Below are positions 13,576 to 22,002 of a stretch of 26,721 nt of DNA, piece by piece. Numbering within the stretch: the stretch's first letter is position 1; each line of letters opens with the position of its first letter. Location of the stretch: positions 1 through 26,721 of the IMG/VR virus record IMGVR_UViG_3300006921_000117, one strand, 5' to 3'. This DNA is from a virus. The notes beneath the pieces are model-generated. The model was not told the DNA's origin, did not search any database, and worked only from the letters and a program-made list of their open reading frames with translations. The position numbers and the translations under genes are program-made.

Positions 13576-14046
13576 ATGCTACAACCAATCAAAGGGGCTG
13601 TTAACAGAAAGTTCCGTCCTTCATCATACAGGCAGAATGATAATCTAGCTAAAGAGACTATTATAAGTTGCTTAGAAAAAAATGGTCACGAGTTAGTTAC
13701 ACGAGAAGAAGACTACTCTTTTGATATTACTAGTATTAAAAATAATAATACTTACTACTCTGAGGTAGAAATGAAGAACCAATGGAAGGGAGATTGGAAT
13801 CCTTCCTGGGCAGAGATACGTATACCATACAGGAAACACAAGCTCTTGAATAAATTCAAAGCACTTGACGAACCTAAATCTTTTTTACATTTTTATGTTT
13901 TGAGGGGGGATTGTGAATATACTTGGCGTATAAGTAGTAAACTTCTTGAGGAGTCAGAAGTTAAAGAAGCTAACGGTTTTAGAATAGAAAAGGGGGAATA
14001 TTTCTTTCACGTTCCATTTGAAAAGGCAGAACTAGTACAGTTATGA
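13576..14046 (+). CDS. PD-(D/E)XK-like nuclease candidate (156 aa)
   Basis: Residues 46-67 read DYSFDITSIKNNNTYYSEVEMK: an aspartate at the end of a strand (D50), a turn, then the E-x-E-x-K strand (E63, E65, K67). This is the layout of the PD-(D/E)XK nuclease core. The following KNQWKGDWNPSWAEIRIPYRKHKLL is basic and could bind DNA. It starts after AGGAG (13566-13570), eight bases downstream of the reductase stop. Small proteins like this are widespread as hypotheticals in marine phages. Nuclease activity is inferred; a protein-binding use of the same fold cannot be excluded. Confidence 0.55.
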   Translation: MLQPIKGAVNRKFRPSSYRQNDNLAKETIISCLEKNGHELVTREEDYSFDITSIKNNNTYYSEVEMKNQWKGDWNPSWAEIRIPYRKHKLLNKFKALDEPKSFLHFYVLRGDCEYTWRISSKLLEESEVKEANGFRIEKGEYFFHVPFEKAELVQL

Positions 14047-14249
14047 AGTTACAACAAGAAGCCAACGCTCATATAAATAAAAAAAGAAATAAATTTAAAA
14101 ACGATTTTAATGGATTAATGAGGCCTTTACGAGTGTTACTAGAAGGTAGTCTTCACGACAGGGAAGAGCTAGATAATGCATTAATGCACTTAATAGAGGC
14201 AGAAATGTGGGCTAAACGAAGTGTAGAATTATCTGGAATTAAATCCTAG
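14043..14249 (+). CDS. Small helical protein, candidate Acb2/Tad1 hairpin-family sponge (68 aa)
   Basis: This is an all-helical protein with a basic first helix (INKKRNKFKNDF) and a C-terminal helix reading LDNALMHLIEAEMWAKRSVEL after a short loop (HDREE). The pattern 'SRE--LA--LEEA-MWA--A' is one I recall from the hairpin domain shared by anti-Thoeris Tad1 and anti-CBASS Acb2, proteins that trap the nucleotide signals of host defence systems. It is the last gene of the rightward block and overlaps the previous one by four bases. Similarity is by eye over about 35 residues, so the call is tentative; otherwise it is a hypothetical helical protein. Confidence 0.4.
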   Translation: MKLQQEANAHINKKRNKFKNDFNGLMRPLRVLLEGSLHDREELDNALMHLIEAEMWAKRSVELSGIKS

Positions 14250-14251
14250 GT

Positions 14252-17200
14252 CTACTTATATAGGTTAAATAGTTCTTTAGCTTCATCTTTTACAGCTTGT
14301 TGATGTAACTCTGCATCATCTAATAATTGAGTTAGCTGTGCTGCATTCATTTCTTTAAGGTTGGTAGGATGCCCTCGTGCTCTTGATTGATTAATAGCAA
14401 AAGTTCTAGCCCCTGACTTTTTAGCTAAGAATTTTTTTCTTTGCATATCTTCATAGAGAGCTATAGGTTCCCTATCAGGATCGTCAATCTCGCCTGACTC
14501 TAACAAGTCAGAAACATCTTTTCTTAATCGTATTAAGATAGCCTTAAAAGTTTCTCTTCTTTCTACTCTACTTTTATCCATAAAAGATCTATCGGATAAT
14601 AATGAGTCAGACATATTCTCTAATAAGGGAGCTAACACACTGTTAAATACCCTGTCTAAAGAGGCTATGTTTGTTCTTTTATCTGCTGTCCAATCTTTCA
14701 TGTTTAGAACGGAGTATAATTCTTCTGTAGATGTACTCTTCTGATTATATTTAACACCTAATATATCCATAAAGGGATTTGAATTAGCTCGTAGTTTACC
14801 ATCTTTTCTTGCTGATAAAACTTCTTTACCTACTACGTACTTATCTAAAGCTTCTGGGTTATCAATAGCAGTATCTAGTTTTCCTAGAACAGCTTCTAAA
14901 ATGTTATCAATATATTTTGTTGAGGACTGAGCAAATGTTTCTTTAAACCCTTCAGCTTGTCTTAAATCTTTACTAGCATCTGTGTCTGTCACAAAACCTA
15001 CGATGGTATTAACAGAGTCTAAAGGTCTTAAAATACCCCCTAGCCCTGTTCCTAAAGTTCTAGCTAATTCTTGTGTTTTTTGTAGTTGATTGCCATCTTC
15101 ATCACCTAACATAACGTCTACAATTCTAGCTAAGTCTGTACCAAATTGTATGTCACTTGCAGCTTGCCCTACACCTATCTGTTTTAAAACATCTTTTCTT
15201 AACTCAGGATCAATTTGTGCTGTACCTGCCCGTACTGCTGCCCAGTAATCTTTTATTGTAGGCTCTTCATTCCCAAACTCTCTTGCTCTTTGCACTGCTG
15301 CTTTATATCCGTCAGCAGATTGCTTCATAAATTCTCCCCAAGCCAGAATTAAAGAGAAAGGGTATACGTTCTCTAGGTTTACAGTAGATCCTCCTGGTCC
15401 TTCTACATCATATAAACCTAACTCCTCGGCTTTTGTGTAAGCATAGCGTGTTCCCATTGCTATAGCTCCCGTGCCTACCACAGCCCTACTAAAGTTGTTT
15501 ACTAACCTTGCTTGATCTATTGCAGATGCAGGATCTTGTTGAGAAGCCCAGTCAGTAGCTTCTTTTTTTGTAGGGAAATTATCTTTAAGAACAGTCTTGT
15601 TAGCACGAGTAATGGTGGCTTCATATCTACCTTTAACTTTTCTGATAGTAGCTTTTGTTGCTCCTCTAACTGTAGGACTACTTAGTGCCTCAGCTTTAAA
15701 TATTGCTGACATAGCCAGAGGTATTGCTGCTGGCCCTTCTCTATACATTGTAGCAACTACGTTATTAAAAAATCTACCAAAAGGTATTTTAAAGTTTAAG
15801 CCTGGAGTATTAGACGCTTGTTCTACAATCTTTGCTATACCTCTTAATACCTCTGGGGTAGCTTCTGTTGTAAAGTCTTTACTGAAAACAGACTTCATAG
15901 TCTGATCTACTGCTGCAGCAACAGCCTCTTGATCAATGTCTTGTAAGTTACCCTTTTCTAAATAATCTTTTAAAGACCGAGTTCCTTGGCTTTTTAATCT
16001 TATATACTTATCTAACTCTGGTATAAAATACAGAGCTTTGGTTGTCATATCTTGTAATGCTACACCACTAAAACGATTGGCTCCATCAGCAAGAACTTCA
16101 GCAGCTTGAAAAGTCTTGTTTGTTGGATCTATACCAAACTGTTCACCCTTCTTTTGCACACCTTTTATTGTAGTAGATGTAATTATATTCTTAGCGTCAG
16201 GGTTTTGTTCTAAAATAGCTAACGCATCATCAACAGTGTCATAGGGATTTAGTATGTTATTTAACTTTTCTGCTTGTATTTGAAAATGAATTTTAGCATT
16301 TGATAGCATAGCCCTACGTGTTTCAGCATTAGGTGCTAACATTGCCCCAGCTAGGTATAGTCCACTAGACATAACTTCTGCAATAGAGTTAGACCCATAC
16401 ATGTAAGAAAAGCCTTTTATGTTAACGGCTGTTGTTTTAGGTAAGGAAACTAACATTCTTCGCCAAAAGTTAATTGCATATCCTACAGGACGAGCCTTTT
16501 GACCTTTGTCTCCAAACTTAGCTAATAAAGTTTGTCCTGTCTGTCCGTCTTCAATAGTCTTTACTGCCCCTTGCATCTCAATTTCTGCGGCTGTTAAAGC
16601 TGCATTTATTCCATCTTTTGCGTGTCGATAAAAAGCTAACGTCTTACCTGCATCTGCAGCATCCTGCGCCATCAAATCGCCTATGGTATCTCTACGTTTT
16701 TGTGCTTTACCTACCGCAGATTTAACTTTATGTACCTTACCTAGGCCATCTACGTCTACATCTGATCCTGATGCTTTTAGTGCTCTAGCTATTTGATTGA
16801 TTTGTTTATCTGAAGTAAACTGTATCATATCTGAAAAGAAATGTGCTGCCTTAGTATCCTTATGTAATCGAACACCTCCAGAATTTTTTAACCATACTTT
16901 CATTAAACCGCCAACGCCATCTACGCCCTTGCTAGGATCATACGTATCTAAGTTACCTAATAGTATAGTTTTAAGTAAGTCATTATTAATACCTGCCCTA
17001 GTCATGGGCTTGCCATCAGCATCCTTTAAATTAGAACCTCTTTTTGTTTTATCTTTCCACGTATTAATAACACTTATTAAAGCTTCTCCAATTTCAGTGT
17101 CTAATCCTTCTTTGCTTTTGTTTTTAATTTTCTTCCAAGAAGGAGAGTTCAAATATGTGGTAGGACTAGATAAAAACAATTCAGTATTTCTAATATTAGA

Positions 17201-18514
17201 TCGGGCTCTAGCAGAGGCCTTTCCTACAAACGCATCAACAGCTTTTTGTGTTTCTAATCCTCCCTTCAATCCTTCAAGAGGTTTGTATCCTACTATTTTT
17301 TTAGGGTTTTTAGAATCATAAATAGGGTCTAGCTTAGATTCTAATTTACCAGCAGATATTTCAGGCATAAACTTTTTTTCTGCTTCAGAAAGTTCACCGC
17401 CTAAACGTCTACCAAACTTTTTACGCAATGCTCCTGCACCAACCTGAGCCCCTAGACCTATTAAACCTAGACCAAATGTTGCAGCACTTTGTCCATAGTA
17501 GTATTGATCTTGAGCTTCAACCTCAAGTAAGGCTTGTTGATACCCTGCATCTTGAGCTACAGCTAATATACCATCTAAAGCACCTGTTGCATACAATGAC
17601 TTTCTTACGGCATCTGTTTTTAAACTTCTTAAATATACATCTCGTGCAGCAGTTTTAATCTTCTTTGTTTCTATTACTTTAGCTTTTCTTACTGCTTGAG
17701 ATCTTAATAGCTTACCATGAGCAGACTCTGCCATTTGTTTACTCATCCTAGAAGCCATTTGTTCTCCAGCTTCTCGCATAGCTTTAGCTACAGCAGCTTT
17801 ACTACCTTTACGAAGCATAACACTTCGACCTGCATCTATAGCAGCTTTCTTAACAAGTGCTCTGGCTCCAGCAGAAAGACCCATAGCTCCTACTCTTGCT
17901 ATACCACCAGTAGCCAAACCTAAATAATTTGTTGGATCTCTAAATTGAGCATTGACATAGTCCCATACACCATCAACTCTATCTCCAAAAGAACCTGTAG
18001 TAAAAACATTACCCATCTTATCAAAGAGTTGATATGCGTCTCGTGCAGCTAATTTGTCTTTTTCATCAGCATCTCGCATCCAAGCTAACTCACCTACAGT
18101 TGACCCACTGTTAGTAGAGAAAAATCTCATGTGCTCTAAGTAATCGTCAATTACTTCTTCATCAGAAATTCTATTAATACGATTGTTTTGATATCTTTTA
18201 CCTTGTCGAGAAACCATAAAGTCTCTAATAATTTTTGAATACTCAGGACGTTTTAAATCTTCTTTTTTTAGAGAGCCTCCTAAGTCAAGAACATTTTCTA
18301 CTTGATGAATACCATTAGGCCGATCTTTCTTTAAAACAGGGGTAGATAATCCATATTTTTCTCTAACTTTTAGTTCTTCATCATCAAAAGTATTTTCAAC
18401 AACTGCTACACTGCCATCTATGCCTTCAGTTAAACTTTCCTCTAAATTAAACGGTTTAGTAGACAGTCCGTATTTTTCTCTGACGGAAAGCTCTTCTTGG
18501 GATAAACTTGTCAT
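14252..18514 (-). CDS. Very large internal virion protein candidate (1420 aa)
   Basis: This is the last gene of the leftward late block, coupled to the gene before it by TAATG, with GAAGGAA as ribosome binding site. Its N-terminus carries a duplicated motif, EELxVREKYGLST (residues 7-19 and 46-58). Residues 200-380 are Ala/Lys-rich helices with hydrophobic stretches (FGLGLIGLGAQVGAGAL). Residues 958-994 (KGRYEATITRANKTVL, then PTKKEATDWA) resemble the three-stranded arm-binding domain of integrases. Size and place fit the ejected core proteins of podoviruses (T7 gp15/gp16 analogues) that help DNA cross the envelope. No lytic transglycosylase motif was recognised in it. Confidence 0.6.
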   Translation of the reverse strand: MTSLSQEELSVREKYGLSTKPFNLEESLTEGIDGSVAVVENTFDDEELKVREKYGLSTPVLKKDRPNGIHQVENVLDLGGSLKKEDLKRPEYSKIIRDFMVSRQGKRYQNNRINRISDEEVIDDYLEHMRFFSTNSGSTVGELAWMRDADEKDKLAARDAYQLFDKMGNVFTTGSFGDRVDGVWDYVNAQFRDPTNYLGLATGGIARVGAMGLSAGARALVKKAAIDAGRSVMLRKGSKAAVAKAMREAGEQMASRMSKQMAESAHGKLLRSQAVRKAKVIETKKIKTAARDVYLRSLKTDAVRKSLYATGALDGILAVAQDAGYQQALLEVEAQDQYYYGQSAATFGLGLIGLGAQVGAGALRKKFGRRLGGELSEAEKKFMPEISAGKLESKLDPIYDSKNPKKIVGYKPLEGLKGGLETQKAVDAFVGKASARARSNIRNTELFLSSPTTYLNSPSWKKIKNKSKEGLDTEIGEALISVINTWKDKTKRGSNLKDADGKPMTRAGINNDLLKTILLGNLDTYDPSKGVDGVGGLMKVWLKNSGGVRLHKDTKAAHFFSDMIQFTSDKQINQIARALKASGSDVDVDGLGKVHKVKSAVGKAQKRRDTIGDLMAQDAADAGKTLAFYRHAKDGINAALTAAEIEMQGAVKTIEDGQTGQTLLAKFGDKGQKARPVGYAINFWRRMLVSLPKTTAVNIKGFSYMYGSNSIAEVMSSGLYLAGAMLAPNAETRRAMLSNAKIHFQIQAEKLNNILNPYDTVDDALAILEQNPDAKNIITSTTIKGVQKKGEQFGIDPTNKTFQAAEVLADGANRFSGVALQDMTTKALYFIPELDKYIRLKSQGTRSLKDYLEKGNLQDIDQEAVAAAVDQTMKSVFSKDFTTEATPEVLRGIAKIVEQASNTPGLNFKIPFGRFFNNVVATMYREGPAAIPLAMSAIFKAEALSSPTVRGATKATIRKVKGRYEATITRANKTVLKDNFPTKKEATDWASQQDPASAIDQARLVNNFSRAVVGTGAIAMGTRYAYTKAEELGLYDVEGPGGSTVNLENVYPFSLILAWGEFMKQSADGYKAAVQRAREFGNEEPTIKDYWAAVRAGTAQIDPELRKDVLKQIGVGQAASDIQFGTDLARIVDVMLGDEDGNQLQKTQELARTLGTGLGGILRPLDSVNTIVGFVTDTDASKDLRQAEGFKETFAQSSTKYIDNILEAVLGKLDTAIDNPEALDKYVVGKEVLSARKDGKLRANSNPFMDILGVKYNQKSTSTEELYSVLNMKDWTADKRTNIASLDRVFNSVLAPLLENMSDSLLSDRSFMDKSRVERRETFKAILIRLRKDVSDLLESGEIDDPDREPIALYEDMQRKKFLAKKSGARTFAINQSRARGHPTNLKEMNAAQLTQLLDDAELHQQAVKDEAKELFNLYK

Positions 18515-20970
18515 TAGTTAGTTATTCCTTCAATATAGACTTTTGCGTATTTGTCTACTAATGCATTTCTTTCTTTTGAACTTTTTGGTAATGCATTAGT
18601 ACCACCTAGTGCTTTTACAATCATATTACGAAGTTGAGAATTATTTACTTTTAACTTATCAGGATTCTTTTTGATTAATCTACCAAGAGTGGTATTGGGT
18701 TTAATATTATCAATTAAGTATCCTATAACTTTATTATATTCTTTTGCTTCTTCTATTACAACTTTATCTGCATCATAACTAGGGTCATCTGTTTCAATGG
18801 TTGGTGCAGCATCTATGTTTATTGTGCCTTCTCCTAGCCCTGGAGCCGAAGAAGTTTTAGGTAAATTATCTTCCGATACACTTACATCGGGTCTAGATAC
18901 TATATTGTACTCTTCAAATTTAGGTGAAGTGACATCTACCTTTGGCCCTGGCGTATCACTTACAATAACTTCTCTCGGAGGATAGCCTAAATCTGCTTGA
19001 GCATCTTCTAAAGCTTTTGCTCTAGTTTGATCTTCTCTTACTAAACTAGAATACATTTGCCCATCTGCTCCAGCAGTAGAGTCTTCAAGTTGTTGAGCTA
19101 AAACATTGGCTTTGTCTATCTCCCCTGCTCTTACTGCTTCAATCAGCGCAGCTTGTATAGCTTTTTCCATAGCTGCTTTTTCTTCAGCCATTTTAGATGG
19201 AGATACACTGTTATCTATTAAGTTCATAGATGTGCCTCTACCATCAATAGGAAAGGAAGTTTTGTCTGAAACGGAGATAGTAGTATTATCCACAGAAGTA
19301 TCCGTTGTTAGTTGTTCCATAATAGATCTAACATAAGCATCTATACGACCGTCTGCCTCTGGTGCTGAAAAAGATCCAATTGCTTCTTTTAAACTTTTAG
19401 GAGAACGATTTCCTAATAACCAACCTTTAAGTTCTTTCTTAATCTTTGTTAAATCTAAATTACCTTCCGTTTTATATTTTTCTAAATCTGCCCCTAATAC
19501 TTCTATCCCAGCAGCTATATCCGTTTGAGAAGTACCAGCTAACTTAGTAGGAAGTATTATATCAGGAGGATCTCCTACAACCATATTTCTATCTCTGAAA
19601 TTTACTGTCCCTGTTCCCAATGCTTTTTCTGTATCTTCAGATAAACCATATGAGTCGTATTTGTCTAATGTAAGGAACTCCTTCTGTCCATTAGAGGAAA
19701 GAACTTTTAAGTCTGTTGGATCAGTTATAGTTTGTACTACATTTCCTTCTGGATTTCTTATAGTTATGCTTTCATATGAAATTCCATCCTCTTTAAATCT
19801 AAAAGTATAATTTCCTCCTCTTTTTCCTGTTATAGTATATTCTCTTTCTGAAAAATCTTTATCTATAGGAAAGTCAGCACCAATGTTATTAATAGTTTCA
19901 GATATAACTCCATCAAAAAGCTCTGAAGTAAGAACAGATCCTGATATCTCTTCTGCATCCGATACTACACCAAATCTAGAACTGTATCCTTTTCCTCCAA
20001 TAGTATCTAATGTCATAGCAATACCTGGATCGTTTAGGTATTTATCTCCGTACATTTTTATTCCTGAAGCAACAGTAACATTAAGACTAGAAAATTGTAT
20101 GTCATCTATTATTTTTCTTTGTGCTTTTAATAGCTCTTGTTTATGTACTGCTTTTTGAGCAGTATCTAATTTTCCAAAATTAGTTGCCCCCATAAAACCA
20201 GGAACTGTATTTAAATTTCCTTTATTTATCAAATCTATATAAGCATTAGCATTTCTATAATTCTGATTATTTCTAACATTTACCATTTGATTATTTATAG
20301 CTTGTAAAGACTTTGATTGTGCTTGTGAATTAAATTCATTAATTGCATTGTAAGTTATGTAGCCTTGCTCTGTACCACTGGGTGTATACGGAAGGGTAGC
20401 ATCTAACTGAGATAGATCATATGTACTCATCCCAGTACCAAAGGCACTGTCTTCATCAAGAGATGCCCTAACAAAATCTTTTGCATTAAATCCTAATGCT
20501 GTACGCAACATGGACTGCTCTGGCTTTTTAGATGAACCTATCTCCCCAGAAGTAACTCCAAACTGTTTGTACACTTGAGCCTTATAGCCTTCAGTAGGTG
20601 GGCCTTGCATATTAGTAAAGAACTCAGGAACATTTATTCTAAGTTTAGCTGCTTCAGCAGTCCAGTTTCCACCTCCAGCTTCTACGTCTTTTTTCATTTG
20701 CATTAACTGTTGGTTTAATCTTAAAACACCATCAGCACCAGAATCTAAAGCTGATCTAATCATGCCAGGACTAGCATTCAAACCCTCTGCTGTTTTAATT
20801 TGTTGCAGTATACTATTAGCTGCAAGTTTTCTTTGAGAGAAAATAGATTTGTTTTTTTCTGCTTGTTCCTTAATTTTATCTCTATACTCAGCAGCCCTAT
20901 CTTTATTCTCTGTAATGTACTTTGCTGAGTCAGTTAAGAACGCAGTTGCGAATGCTTGCCAATCTGCCAT
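18514..20970 (-). CDS. Large virion protein, probably internal (818 aa)
   Basis: It begins MADWQAFATAFLTDSAKYITENKDRAAEYRDKI, a long charged helix, followed by coiled-coil-rich sequence to about residue 105. The middle (residues 300-480) is beta-rich and acidic (GNYTFRFKEDGISYESITIRNPEG). The last 200 residues are flexible and acidic, with a helical end. It is coupled to the genes on both sides by TAATG overlaps, and GGGAGAAG precedes its start. Similar N-termini occur in marine podovirus and myovirus virion proteins as I recall. It probably works with the 1420-residue protein in the capsid core or tail channel; the function is inferred from context. Confidence 0.55.
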   Translation of the reverse strand: MADWQAFATAFLTDSAKYITENKDRAAEYRDKIKEQAEKNKSIFSQRKLAANSILQQIKTAEGLNASPGMIRSALDSGADGVLRLNQQLMQMKKDVEAGGGNWTAEAAKLRINVPEFFTNMQGPPTEGYKAQVYKQFGVTSGEIGSSKKPEQSMLRTALGFNAKDFVRASLDEDSAFGTGMSTYDLSQLDATLPYTPSGTEQGYITYNAINEFNSQAQSKSLQAINNQMVNVRNNQNYRNANAYIDLINKGNLNTVPGFMGATNFGKLDTAQKAVHKQELLKAQRKIIDDIQFSSLNVTVASGIKMYGDKYLNDPGIAMTLDTIGGKGYSSRFGVVSDAEEISGSVLTSELFDGVISETINNIGADFPIDKDFSEREYTITGKRGGNYTFRFKEDGISYESITIRNPEGNVVQTITDPTDLKVLSSNGQKEFLTLDKYDSYGLSEDTEKALGTGTVNFRDRNMVVGDPPDIILPTKLAGTSQTDIAAGIEVLGADLEKYKTEGNLDLTKIKKELKGWLLGNRSPKSLKEAIGSFSAPEADGRIDAYVRSIMEQLTTDTSVDNTTISVSDKTSFPIDGRGTSMNLIDNSVSPSKMAEEKAAMEKAIQAALIEAVRAGEIDKANVLAQQLEDSTAGADGQMYSSLVREDQTRAKALEDAQADLGYPPREVIVSDTPGPKVDVTSPKFEEYNIVSRPDVSVSEDNLPKTSSAPGLGEGTINIDAAPTIETDDPSYDADKVVIEEAKEYNKVIGYLIDNIKPNTTLGRLIKKNPDKLKVNNSQLRNMIVKALGGTNALPKSSKERNALVDKYAKVYIEGITN

Positions 20971-21548
20971 TAGTCTTCTCCCTCTAAACTTTCGCCATTT
21001 GACCTGCGTGACCCAAGACCTTGTGGGGGTTGTTCTTCTTCAAGAGGTGCTTCTACAGGCATAGCCTCTTCTTCTTCTTGAGGATTAGCGGCTACTATAT
21101 CTTGTAGTAAAGCAACTCCAGGGTCGTCACTACCTTGATCTTCGTCTTCTAATGCTTTGTTTACTAACGCTATAACCCTAGCATATTCTCTTTTCTCAGA
21201 TCTTTGTTCAGGATCAACATTAGTTTCTGGAGCATCAATGCCATAACTTTTCATTGCTGCATGAATAAATGAAGCTATAATTGGTCCAGCTAACATACCC
21301 GTCTCTACTGTATGTACCCCATTCATACTACCTGTCATCATAAGAGTTTCAGTTATAGTTTTTAAATCTCCTCCTAGTTCAAATACAACAGACAAATCAT
21401 CCATTACTTCATCGTCAGCTAACCTATCCACATAGTGCCTAACTACATCCGAAACTTCATTTAACTCGGATGGTTTTTCCCAAGGGGAGTTCTTAGGAAG
21501 ATCTGTTAAGGATTGCCCAGGAATGGGACCTTGCATTAATTGTGACAT
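20970..21548 (-). CDS. Conserved marine-phage virion-type protein (192 aa)
   Basis: It begins MSQLMQGPIPGQSLTDLPKNSPWEKPSEL, a start I recall from many cyanophage and pelagiphage structural proteins. A helical middle (DEVMDDLSVVFELGGDLKTITETLMMTG, GMLAGPIIASFIHAAMK) is followed by a long acidic, disordered tail. It ends PPQGLGSRRSNGESLEGED, a motif shared with the N-terminus of the 476-residue protein two genes upstream. The acidic tail suggests a chaperone, scaffold or linker role in particle assembly. It lies between the holin candidate and the large internal proteins, and its stop is coupled to the next start by TAATG. Confidence 0.6.
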   Translation of the reverse strand: MSQLMQGPIPGQSLTDLPKNSPWEKPSELNEVSDVVRHYVDRLADDEVMDDLSVVFELGGDLKTITETLMMTGSMNGVHTVETGMLAGPIIASFIHAAMKSYGIDAPETNVDPEQRSEKREYARVIALVNKALEDEDQGSDDPGVALLQDIVAANPQEEEEAMPVEAPLEEEQPPQGLGSRRSNGESLEGED

Positions 21549-21561
21549 TTTTTAATATACC

Positions 21562-22002
21562 TTACTTAGTAAATCCTGCACCAAAGTATAGACCAACTAT
21601 GGCTGAGACGAGATGTGTGTCTAGGGGAGTAATTACAAAGCCTCTAGCGGCTTTCCATACAATTGCTTCATTCGGGCCAAACAAGAAGTTAAGAAATCCT
21701 CCTTGCACTTCAGTGTATCCTACTACTACTCCTACTTCAGGATACCACAAAGCTGCTACTTTTGGCAATACAATAATTGCACCAACAGAAGACAATGCAA
21801 TTATTCTACGGGTCCACGCAAAATGAGTATCTTTCATGCCGTATTCTCTGGCACTAGTTACTGCTCTGTTCTGAAACTCTGCTCTTTTTAAAAGCATCTT
21901 TTCACGTTCTGCCCGTGTTTTGTTAGCTTGTCCCCAAATAGACATAAAGCCGCCTAAAAGGGTAGAAGCTAACATAGTTATTAGTTCGAGAGGGAACCCC
22001 AT
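21562..22002 (-). CDS. Three-segment membrane protein, holin candidate (146 aa)
   Basis: Three hydrophobic segments lie at about residues 4-24 (PLELITMLASTLLGGFMSIWG), 66-86 (RIIALSSVGAIIVLPKVAALW) and 118-142 (DTHLVSAIVGLYFGAGF). A charged helical loop (KTRAEREKMLLKRAEFQNRA) lies after the first. I recall this membrane protein as common in marine phages, often without a name. Its size, three spans and place two genes from the lysozyme make a holin likely, but a virion membrane-channel role is also possible. It begins by TAATG overlap with the preceding gene and lies 13 bases before the next. Confidence 0.55.
   Translation of the reverse strand: MGFPLELITMLASTLLGGFMSIWGQANKTRAEREKMLLKRAEFQNRAVTSAREYGMKDTHFAWTRRIIALSSVGAIIVLPKVAALWYPEVGVVVGYTEVQGGFLNFLFGPNEAIVWKAARGFVITPLDTHLVSAIVGLYFGAGFTK

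Noticed and set aside
14250-14275. Possible bidirectional intrinsic terminator at the convergent junction
   Set aside because: Only a four-base stem is visible and there is no U-run on either strand.
16797-17321. 174-codon open frame on the + strand inside the 1420-residue gene
   Set aside because: It is antisense to a long, well-supported gene, has no ribosome binding site, and its hydrophobic composition is the usual mirror of an Ala/Lys-rich helical protein.
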